Source of the DNA: Fusobacterium sp. IOR10
Lineage (GTDB): Bacteria; Fusobacteriota; Fusobacteriia; Fusobacteriales; Fusobacteriaceae
Length of the DNA: 59,390 bases
Assembly: GCF_010367435.1 (NCBI RefSeq)
Contig: NZ_WJWY01000013.1
Span: 1-59,390, forward strand
Direction: 5' to 3'
A program made the translations under genes and the position numbers. The notes below the pieces were generated by a model that ran no database searches, was not told the DNA's origin, and saw only the letters and a program-made list of their open reading frames with translations. The first letter of the stretch is position 1. Each line of letters starts with the position of its first letter. Shown here one piece after another: positions 43,120 to 50,274 of the stretch.

Positions 43120-43551
43120 TTAACGGGCTACTATATTTTTCATATTATTTAAAATTTTATCTAAAATTTTTAAAGTGATTTCATAATCTTCATCAGAACA
43201 TCCTTCTAAAATCTCTTTTTTAAAATGACTTCCTTCAAATTTTATATTTTTACAAAGTTCTTCTCCCTTAGGTGAAATATAAAGTTTAAAAGCTCTTTTA
43301 TCTTGAGAATCTGAAATTTTTTCTATGAAATTATTTTCTAGAAGTTTTGTAACAGCTTTTGTTGTAGTTGCTTTATCAATACATAATTCCTTGCTTAAAC
43401 TTATTTGAGATATTCCTGGGGAATTTAGTATGGATAAAATAAAGGGAGCTAAATTAGTTCTTATATGATATTTTTGAAATCTTTGATTTAAAATAATTAC
43501 TTGATATCTATAAAGAATTGAAATAGTTTGCATTAATTCTAATTTTTTCAT
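43120..43551 (-). CDS. MarR-family transcriptional regulator
   Basis: A 143-residue winged helix-turn-helix repressor. The recognition region GISQISLSKELCIDKATTTKAVTKLLENNFIE (about residues 54-85) and the wing DSQDKRAFKLYISPKGEEL are typical. It is the last gene of an operon behind an HlyD adaptor and a membrane protein, 4 bases after the latter. The operon promoter carries two matching palindromes, so it probably represses its own operon and lets go on binding a small, maybe aromatic, ligand. Confidence 0.88.
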   Translation of the reverse strand: MKKLELMQTISILYRYQVIILNQRFQKYHIRTNLAPFILSILNSPGISQISLSKELCIDKATTTKAVTKLLENNFIEKISDSQDKRAFKLYISPKGEELCKNIKFEGSHFKKEILEGCSDEDYEITLKILDKILNNMKNIVAR

Positions 43552-43555
43552 AAAT

Positions 43556-44572
43556 TTATCCTTCCTGTAAGTTTTTATTTTCTGATAAGCTCCTATTAGG
43601 TAAAAGTTTTAAAATAAAAAGAATAATTCCCATAACAAAAGTTATCATATTTGATCTTAAAAAGCATTTATAAACAGCTGCTGCATCTAAATTAATATAA
43701 AGAGTTAAGGGTACAACTAATCCAGAAATTAAAGTGGCATTTGAGTATATTTCTTCTAGGCCTTTATTGTAAACAAGATTCTTTACAATGGGAATAAACA
43801 TTAAAAGTAATCCCAAGGTCATTAAAGGTACATTTTGAATCATTCCATATAACAGAACACTAAATACTGCTGAAATTAAACATGCTTTAAAATGAATCTT
43901 TATATTTACCACTGCCTTAAATTTCAAATACTCCATATCAAAACCTTTAAATAGAGCAATTAAACATGCGTAAGCAAAGAAAGCAAACCTCCATTCAAAA
44001 ACCATGAAAAAATCCCAAAACAAAAGAAGAAAAAATGCAAAAAAGTGAATTTCCCACATTTTAATTTTAGATTCTTTTAATGTTTTCATTTCTTTTTCTT
44101 TTAAATTACTTGGAAATAATTTAAAAGTAACTGTTATTAAAATAAACACCCAAAATAACTGTCCAAAATATTGAAAAATTTCAAGTTCAAAAGTGGATTT
44201 CAAATAACTTCCAAATATAGAAGCATAAACGAAACAAAAATTAAACATAAAAACATCCATTTCCTTATACCTATGTGAAAATAGTTTTAAAGTAGTTACA
44301 AACATTGTGTACACTATTATATTTTGTAACTGGGGAAACAAGTGAAAAATTTCAGTTAAAATAAGTCCAAAAATTAAGCCAGCACATATAACCCCTATTC
44401 TTATAAGTAAAACCTTAAGATTATATCTTCTTAGAGACATTATTATTATAACAGAATGAAAAGAAATAAAAAAGGGATTTGTAAAATGGGACAAGTGAGC
44501 TCCAACTAATCCAACAATAATCACAAATAATATTCTATTAAATAATTCTTTCAATTCTTTTTCTTCATTCAT
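43556..44572 (-). CDS. FUSC/DUF2955-like membrane transporter
   Basis: A 338-residue integral membrane protein with about 9-10 helices in two bundles (about 13-100 and 170-320), separated by a charged cytoplasmic segment (KLFPSNLKEKEMKTLKESK). This resembles the aromatic-acid exporter/FUSC and DUF2955 group that teams with HlyD-type adaptors. No strong motif fixes the substrate. It lies 10 bases after the adaptor gene and 4 bases before marR. The assignment is by topology and neighbours. Confidence 0.75.
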   Translation of the reverse strand: MNEEKELKELFNRILFVIIVGLVGAHLSHFTNPFFISFHSVIIIMSLRRYNLKVLLIRIGVICAGLIFGLILTEIFHLFPQLQNIIVYTMFVTTLKLFSHRYKEMDVFMFNFCFVYASIFGSYLKSTFELEIFQYFGQLFWVFILITVTFKLFPSNLKEKEMKTLKESKIKMWEIHFFAFFLLLFWDFFMVFEWRFAFFAYACLIALFKGFDMEYLKFKAVVNIKIHFKACLISAVFSVLLYGMIQNVPLMTLGLLLMFIPIVKNLVYNKGLEEIYSNATLISGLVVPLTLYINLDAAAVYKCFLRSNMITFVMGIILFILKLLPNRSLSENKNLQEG

Positions 44573-44582
44573 AAAATATCTC

Positions 44583-45653
44583 CTAGTAAATATAATTTAT
44601 AATAGCTACAATTTTCATCCATAAAGTTGTTATTAAAGAAAGAAATCTATTGTTTTCATCAATAACTGCAACTGCTGCCTTTGATCCTGAACTAATATTT
44701 ACTTTTAAAGGTAATTTATCATCTAAAACAATCTTAACTCTATTTCTTCCTGTAGTTCTTATCCAACGGGTATTTTCCTTTATACTTTGAAATTTTTCTG
44801 GGGAAGTATATCCTGATTCCAATAAAAATCCTACTTTTTTAATATGTCCTGTAAATATTTTTCCTGGAATTGCATCAAAAACCACTAAAGTTTTTTCCCC
44901 TTCCCTTAGATTAACTATACTTTTTTCCATATAATCCACATAAACTGACAAATTTTCAATATTATATATATATCCATAATTTTTATTATTAAAAATCATC
45001 TGTCCCTTACGCAGCTGATGAATTGAAACTTCCCCTGGAAATGGAGCCTTTACAATACTACTATTTAAATCTTTCTTCACTTTTTTTATTTGGGATTCTA
45101 TTACCTTTAAAAAGTTATTTTTACTTGATATATCTCCCCTTTGTATTTCAAAGGATTTAAGGGATAATTTAGCCATTTGAAACTCCTCCTTTGAAGTTTC
45201 ATAACTTAATTTATATTTTTCATATTCACTAACTGAAATTAATTTTTTTGAATAAAGTTTTTCATATCTAGAATAATCAATTTTAGAATTTATTAATATT
45301 TTATTTAGTTTGATTATTTCTTTTTTGCTCTCTAATATTTTATAATCTAAAGAAAAAAGACGATCTTTTTCAATGTTATATTTATATTCTAATTCTTGTA
45401 AATTTATTTTAAGCTTATTATTATCTATCTTAAGTATTTTTTGATTCAATGAAACTTTCTGTCCATCTTTCACATAAATTTCTTCTATTTTTCCATTAAT
45501 CTCACTGGAAATAGGATATAATTCATATTCAACAAATCCTCTTCCTGAATAGGGAGTATAATATGCTAATAATGCTGAAATTACAAAAACTATTACAAAT
45601 AATATAAGCAATAGATAGTAAGTTATTTTTAAATCTTTTAGATGTTTAATCAT
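44583..45653 (-). CDS. HlyD-family membrane-fusion adaptor
   Basis: A 356-residue periplasmic adaptor (EmrA/YibH-like). One N-terminal membrane helix (about 12-32) is followed by a biotinyl-lipoyl half (YELYPISSEINGKIEEIYVK then DGQKVSLNQKILKID), a long alpha-helical hairpin (about 80-175), and the second lipoyl half (IVKAPFPGEVSIHQLRKGQMI). It links the inner-membrane transporter to the outer envelope, implying a two-membrane cell. It is the first gene of the operon, after AGGAGG. Confidence 0.9.
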   Translation of the reverse strand: MIKHLKDLKITYYLLLILFVIVFVISALLAYYTPYSGRGFVEYELYPISSEINGKIEEIYVKDGQKVSLNQKILKIDNNKLKINLQELEYKYNIEKDRLFSLDYKILESKKEIIKLNKILINSKIDYSRYEKLYSKKLISVSEYEKYKLSYETSKEEFQMAKLSLKSFEIQRGDISSKNNFLKVIESQIKKVKKDLNSSIVKAPFPGEVSIHQLRKGQMIFNNKNYGYIYNIENLSVYVDYMEKSIVNLREGEKTLVVFDAIPGKIFTGHIKKVGFLLESGYTSPEKFQSIKENTRWIRTTGRNRVKIVLDDKLPLKVNISSGSKAAVAVIDENNRFLSLITTLWMKIVAIINYIY

Positions 45654-45679
45654 GATTCCTCCTGAAGTATGTATAAATT

Positions 45680-45697
45680 TAGTTGCACAAGAAACTA
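45680..45697. promoter_or_regulatory. Operator 2, TAGTT-N8-AACTA
   Basis: On the minus strand TAGTT-TCTTGTGC-AACTA, just downstream of the -10 of the hlyD promoter. Same half-sites and spacing as operator 1. Likely MarR binding site. Confidence 0.55.
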
Positions 45698-45698
45698 C

Positions 45699-45727
45699 AT
45701 GATATCATAATATAGTTGCTACTGCAA
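45699..45727 (-). promoter_or_regulatory. Promoter of hlyD-transporter-marR operon
   Basis: TTGCAG (45722-45727), 17-base spacer, TATCAT (45699-45704) on the minus strand. The -35 lies inside operator 1 and the start lies near operator 2, so repression by occlusion is plausible. Confidence 0.65.
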
Positions 45728-45730
45728 CTA
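45713..45730. promoter_or_regulatory. Operator 1, TAGTTGC-N4-GCAACTA
   Basis: A perfect 7-bp inverted repeat with 4-base spacer, overlapping the -35. The shared TAGTT-N8-AACTA core recurs at 45680-45697. Both are the size of MarR sites. Confidence 0.65.
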
Positions 45731-45771
45731 TATTCCCATCTCTTTTTATTTATTTTTATTAAAATTAAAAA

Positions 45772-45796
45772 TTCCTCCAGCATAAAGCTGAAGGAA
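45772..45796 (-). terminator. Terminator of the ppx-...-DUF2207 operon (shared TTCCTTCAGC family)
   Basis: On the minus strand TTCCTTCAGC / GCTGGAGGAA with a TTTAT loop and one G-U wobble (consistent only with minus-strand RNA), then TTTTTAATTTT. It lies about 33 bases past the last gene of the long operon. Confidence 0.8.
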
Positions 45797-45828
45797 CTAA
45801 ATTTTATATTTTTTCTTTTAAGAAAGCT

Positions 45829-47511
45829 TTACCAGCTTCCTCCTCCACCTCCACCAGCTCCTCCACCAGCAGAACCTCCTCCCATTGAAGACATTCCACC
45901 ACCAAAGTTAGATGGGGCTTTAGGTGCAGACATCATATCTTGATTCACCCTTGCCATTGAACGATTTAAACTAGACATAAACATATAAAGCATAAAAGTA
46001 TTTCCCATTGTACTAGATCTATACCAATTAGGAGGAGTTGTAACTAAATCATTAAACTTATTAGCCCAAACTTCACTTACTCCTAAAACTATTGTATATG
46101 GTAATATATCATAAAAATAACTTGGATTTTCTTTTATTAAAGCTTCTAGTTTATCCTTTTCAGTAACTGTTAAAAATCTCTTGAATCCAAGGACTCTTCC
46201 TAGAACATTATTTGCAAACTCTGTTCTTTTTCTTATTTTCCCAGTGAAATAAAGAGTTGTTAGCAATGATATTAAAACTACTATTATTAGTATAAAGGAT
46301 TTTTCAATTTCAGGCTGACCATATTCATTAAAAAAGAACATTGTACTTAAAAATATAGCTAGTATTGAAAATACCCTTAATTTATCTCCTATTTTTAAAA
46401 TTTTAGGCACATAAACAGTTTTCTTTCCCATTATTAAATCTATTTTAAAAATTTTAGCTGCCTTATTTATATGCTCATAAAAAGAATCTTTTAAATCATT
46501 TACATTAACTTCATTATCTTGAGCATAGGAAAATAACGAATCAAATAAATATTTTTCATATTCATTTGTTGATACTATTTCCTTTAATTTAATAAATTTC
46601 AAAGAAGATTTTGAAAACATATTTTTCTTTTCAACTTCTTCTATTATTAAATATCCCTTACTTGCCCAATAAATAATTAAACTGGTAATATCCTTTAAAT
46701 CAACTCTATTATCAATATAGTATCCAATTTCTGTTGGATTCATTTTTTCTGGTGGATAAAATTCAACTGTTTCCACAATTTCATTCTTATCACTATATTT
46801 TTTATAGAATATGTAAGCTATTATTGGAGCAGATATATATATTAATCCTAATAATAAAATCAACATATAATATTTAGCCTTTGCATTTCCCACATTGAAA
46901 TAACCTTCTTCCAATGGAAGAGCTAGAGTAACACTTTCTCCAGGAGCTAATTCTCTTGTAGTATAACCATTAATATCTAAACCATTAACAGTCCAAACAA
47001 CTCCACTAGTATTTGTACTTCCATATTTTCCAAGGGTAAAGTTTATTTTTTCAGGATCAAAGGCCTTTGGCATTTGAATATGAAAGGAAACATTTTTTAT
47101 AACTGTATCCCAATCGTTTCCAATTAAATTATAATAAACTTCATCATATTTTGAATTTTTATCCCATCCTAAATCATAATCATATGAAATTTTATACTTC
47201 TTTAAACCTGTTAAATGTATATTAGGATCACCTAATCTCAAATAAATATAAGAACCTTTATCTGTATAGCTTGATTTTTCATTTGAAACTAAATTTGTTA
47301 ATTTTATTTTTCTATTGTTAAATTTTGTTGGAATAACTCTATATATTCCCCTTCTACTTTCTAAAAAATTTACATTTATGTCCTCATTTACTGAATATAC
47401 ATTTTTTTCATTAACTTTTAAATTAACATTATAGTTATTAATAACATAGCCACCATCTCCAAAGGCCAAACTAACTATAAGAAAAAATAAACTAAAACTC
47501 CACTTTAACAT
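45829..47511 (-). CDS. DUF2207 membrane protein with Gly-rich tail
   Basis: A 560-residue protein: signal peptide (LFFLIVSLAFG), an extracytoplasmic beta domain (about 25-210, DUF2207), membrane helices near 215-235 and a pair near 378-420, a cytoplasmic part, and a C-terminal glycine/serine tail (repeats of GGG ending GGSW). This tail is common to DUF2207/TPM-associated proteins. It overlaps lemA by 20 bases, and the LemA-DUF2207 pair is a known association. Function is unknown; envelope stress or stalk-like roles are guesses. Confidence 0.85.
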   Translation of the reverse strand: MLKWSFSLFFLIVSLAFGDGGYVINNYNVNLKVNEKNVYSVNEDINVNFLESRRGIYRVIPTKFNNRKIKLTNLVSNEKSSYTDKGSYIYLRLGDPNIHLTGLKKYKISYDYDLGWDKNSKYDEVYYNLIGNDWDTVIKNVSFHIQMPKAFDPEKINFTLGKYGSTNTSGVVWTVNGLDINGYTTRELAPGESVTLALPLEEGYFNVGNAKAKYYMLILLLGLIYISAPIIAYIFYKKYSDKNEIVETVEFYPPEKMNPTEIGYYIDNRVDLKDITSLIIYWASKGYLIIEEVEKKNMFSKSSLKFIKLKEIVSTNEYEKYLFDSLFSYAQDNEVNVNDLKDSFYEHINKAAKIFKIDLIMGKKTVYVPKILKIGDKLRVFSILAIFLSTMFFFNEYGQPEIEKSFILIIVVLISLLTTLYFTGKIRKRTEFANNVLGRVLGFKRFLTVTEKDKLEALIKENPSYFYDILPYTIVLGVSEVWANKFNDLVTTPPNWYRSSTMGNTFMLYMFMSSLNRSMARVNQDMMSAPKAPSNFGGGMSSMGGGSAGGGAGGGGGGSW

Positions 47512-48046
47512 TTTTCTTTTCCTCTTGATTTTCTATTTTAAAGAATGGAGATTTTTTGAAACCAAACATATTAGCAACTATTACATTGGGAAATGTTTCA
47601 CAACTAGTATTATAGTTTCTTACAGTTCCATTATAATATTTTCTAGATTGTAAAATATCAGTTTCTATATTTGAAAGCTCATCTTGTAATTTCATGAAAT
47701 TTTGATTTGCTTTTAACTCAGGATAAGCTTCTTTCAAAGCAAATAACTTACCTAAAGCTCCTGAAATCATGTTTTCATTTTCTATTTTTTCTGAGGGAGT
47801 TGTAGCAGACATATATCTATTTCTAGCTGCTATTACTCTTTCTAGAGTTTCTCCTTCATAATCCTTGTAACCTTTAACTGTTGAAACTAAATTAGGAATA
47901 AGATCATATCTTTTTTTCAAATATGCATCTATTGTTGAAAAGGCTTCCTCAACAAAATTTCTTCCCTTTACAAGCTTGTTATAAACACCTACAAATAACA
48001 TTACTATAAAAGCAATTACTAAAAGTATTACAATTACTGCTATCAT
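47492..48046 (-). CDS. lemA: LemA family protein
   Basis: A 184-residue membrane-anchored helical protein. The N-terminal anchor is about residues 3-24. NKLVKGRNFVEEAFSTIDAYLKKRYDLIPNLV is the family core, with IETDILQSRKYYNGTVRNYN toward the C-terminus. LemA proteins form a four-helix rod; the role is unclear, though linked to envelope and two-component signalling in some bacteria. It overlaps the DUF2207 gene and follows the SDR gene by 19 bases. Confidence 0.93.
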   Translation of the reverse strand: MIAVIVILLVIAFIVMLFVGVYNKLVKGRNFVEEAFSTIDAYLKKRYDLIPNLVSTVKGYKDYEGETLERVIAARNRYMSATTPSEKIENENMISGALGKLFALKEAYPELKANQNFMKLQDELSNIETDILQSRKYYNGTVRNYNTSCETFPNVIVANMFGFKKSPFFKIENQEEKKNVKVEF

Positions 48047-48065
48047 AATTCCCTCCTTGAAACAT

Positions 48066-48812
48066 TTATTTTTTATTTTGAATCCTTTTTAACATTTTTA
48101 ATTGAAATCTCCTAGGAATAAAATTTGAGATAAAAACCAGTAACTTGTTAATCACTCCTGGAATACAAATTTCCTTCCCTCTAAAATAGTCCCTAAGAGC
48201 TATTTTAGCCACATTGGAAGCTTCCATAATATAAAAACCCTGTGCTTTTTCCATTCCATTGAACTTGGTTTTAGTTGGTCCAGGTAAAAGACACATTACC
48301 CTTATTTTTCTATCTCTTAATTCCTCTGAGATACCATTTGAAAATGATTTCACATAGGATTTACTAGCATAATAAGTTGCAAATAGTGGGCCACCACTTT
48401 GGCACGCCCCTGTTGAAGAAACATTTATTATTCCCTTATTTTCATTTCCCTTTACTTCCTTTAAAAATTTATGTGTCATATATGTAAGGGCTACTATATT
48501 TAAATCTATTATATTTTTATTTTTTTCCCAAGATAAGGTACAAAAATTTGAAATATAACCTACCCCTGCATTATTTATTAAAAGATCAACTGAAATCTTC
48601 ATATTTTTTAATTTTATAAAAATATCATCTATTTCCTTTTCATTTGTTATGTCTGCTCTAATTGGAATAAAACTTAAAGGAAATTCCCCTTGTATAGTTT
48701 CAAGTTCTTTTTCTGTTCTTGATACTCCAATAACTTTATCCCCTCTGTTAATAAACTCCAAGGCTAGACTACGCCCTATTCCCTTAGTTACCCCTGTTAT
48801 TAATACATACAT
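48066..48812 (-). CDS. Short-chain dehydrogenase/reductase
   Basis: A 248-residue NAD(P)-dependent oxidoreductase. The N-terminal nucleotide motif is ITGVTKGIGRS (TGxxxGIG, about 5-15); LLINNAGVG and ISVD follow; the active-site pair is YYASK (Tyr/Lys, about 149-153) with Ser at about 133. The classical SDR fold is complete. The C-terminus has a hydrophobic segment (GVINKLLVFISNFIPRRFQ), perhaps membrane binding. Substrate unknown. It lies 14 bases after the L,D-transpeptidase gene. Confidence 0.88.
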   Translation of the reverse strand: MYVLITGVTKGIGRSLALEFINRGDKVIGVSRTEKELETIQGEFPLSFIPIRADITNEKEIDDIFIKLKNMKISVDLLINNAGVGYISNFCTLSWEKNKNIIDLNIVALTYMTHKFLKEVKGNENKGIINVSSTGACQSGGPLFATYYASKSYVKSFSNGISEELRDRKIRVMCLLPGPTKTKFNGMEKAQGFYIMEASNVAKIALRDYFRGKEICIPGVINKLLVFISNFIPRRFQLKMLKRIQNKK

Positions 48813-48826
48813 AACTCCTCCAATAA

Positions 48827-49993
48827 TTAAAATATAATAAACATTACATTTTCTTTAGGTCTTTGATAGTTAGAATTTATATTTCTTTTTTGACCTTCTA
48901 AAACCCAGTCAAATAAAAATTTAGCATGTTCCTCTGTATTTCTTATGCATTTTCTTGTTCCCTTATAAGTTCCTAATCCTCTTTCCTTTTCATCTAGGAA
49001 AAAGTCTTTGTTCTTATTTTCCACATATTCAAGGGGAGTTCCATGAAGATATCCTCCACCACTGAATCTTATAGCGTATCTTGCCATTCCTGAATTTCTA
49101 CCATAAACATCTCTGTATTCCATTTCATACTTTACATTTGGAACTACATAAGAACCTCTTGGTGTTTCAAAACCTAAAGTGCTTTCTAACCCTGTTTTCC
49201 CATAAATATAAGATATTAAAGTCCATTCACCGTTAATTTTTTCAAACATACCTAGGTTTTGATTTTCTATATCTGCAACTATAGCTTTCTTAAAACCTTT
49301 AGCTATATTTGGATTACTAGTTATATAACTTTTTTCTATTTTCAAAGGTGATTCTTTTATCCCTTGAACATCTACCATTGCATATTTTCCCTCTTCTTTT
49401 AATACTGTCATTATAGATCTGTCTGGAACATGTAATACTAAATTTTCAGGTTCGTATATTCCAATAATATTTTGATCCAAAGAAACTCCGTATTTATCCT
49501 TTTTTCTGTTCATTTCTTCATTATATGGATTAGGTTTATAAGAATGAGTGGATACTAGTTTCAACCCTTTCTTCTTAGAAACGTTAATAAATGTTTCTAA
49601 ATCCTTTATGCTTCCAAGCATTTTTTCAAATCTAAATTGTTTAAAATGAACTATTCCACCAGATACATAACCAATTTCATTTCCAACTTGTACCTTGTAC
49701 CAAATACTTTTTCTAACTTGAATTTTTTCTAAAGCTCTAAATTTTGAATTAAAAGGGGCTTTTAATATAATCCCTGATCCTGTACTTGGCTTTTTTCTAA
49801 TATTTCCTGTAACTGTTTTTATAAAAACATAGTCTAAAAGTTTTGGTAAATCACTACCCTTATACTTTATATTAGTTTTTACATTTGGAGAAACCTTATT
49901 ATCATAAACAGCCTTTACTGTACTTGAAAAAGATAATGTTGTCATTGCAAACAATAAACCTATTACTAATTTCTTTTTTATACTCACTTCCAT
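48827..49993 (-). CDS. L,D-transpeptidase (YkuD) with SH3-like domain
   Basis: A 388-residue exported protein. Signal peptide at about 1-25; an SH3-like wall-binding domain (about 50-115; VKAVYDNKVS, IRKKPSTGSGI); an extended middle; and a YkuD catalytic domain at about 235-370 with His317 (LHGTP) and catalytic Cys349 (KCIRN). It forms 3-3 peptidoglycan cross-links or attaches proteins. The usual SHGC motif is altered to RKCIR, a feature of a YkuD subgroup. It lies 9 bases after the DUF3343 gene and 14 before the SDR gene. I saw no obvious lipobox. Confidence 0.85.
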   Translation of the reverse strand: MEVSIKKKLVIGLLFAMTTLSFSSTVKAVYDNKVSPNVKTNIKYKGSDLPKLLDYVFIKTVTGNIRKKPSTGSGIILKAPFNSKFRALEKIQVRKSIWYKVQVGNEIGYVSGGIVHFKQFRFEKMLGSIKDLETFINVSKKKGLKLVSTHSYKPNPYNEEMNRKKDKYGVSLDQNIIGIYEPENLVLHVPDRSIMTVLKEEGKYAMVDVQGIKESPLKIEKSYITSNPNIAKGFKKAIVADIENQNLGMFEKINGEWTLISYIYGKTGLESTLGFETPRGSYVVPNVKYEMEYRDVYGRNSGMARYAIRFSGGGYLHGTPLEYVENKNKDFFLDEKERGLGTYKGTRKCIRNTEEHAKFLFDWVLEGQKRNINSNYQRPKENVMFIIF

Positions 49994-50002
49994 CTCCTTA
50001 AT

Positions 50003-50263
50003 TTATAAAATTTTCTCTATTTTCTTCTTAAAACCATTTTTTTCCACGTAAAAAATGCTTATTTCTTCATTTCTTTCTTTTAATATATTTATAATCTTAT
50101 CTTTATCTTCTAATTTTAATTTTATAGATAAACCACAGTTAGCTGAAATTTCAGTTGGCAAAGGTATTATTCTACAATTTATTTTATTTTCTAAAAATAT
50201 CTTTTCTAATTGCATAACCAAATGAGTTGAATCTGCTGAAGCAATTATAAATTTTTCTTCCAT
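50003..50263 (-). CDS. DUF3343 putative Se/S carrier protein
   Basis: An 86-residue protein of the DUF3343 (putative Se/S carrier-like) family: the FIIASADSTHLVMQLEKIFLE start, IPLPTEISANCGLSIKLKLED and a single conserved Cys at about residue 46 (SANCGLS). The family often sits by selenium or sulfur carrier genes such as YedF. It lies directly after the SelB-YedF gene (11 bases), which supports a role in selenium or sulfur delivery. The exact step is unproven. Confidence 0.85.
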   Translation of the reverse strand: MEEKFIIASADSTHLVMQLEKIFLENKINCRIIPLPTEISANCGLSIKLKLEDKDKIINILKERNEEISIFYVEKNGFKKKIEKIL

Positions 50264-50274
50264 TTTTCCTTCCT

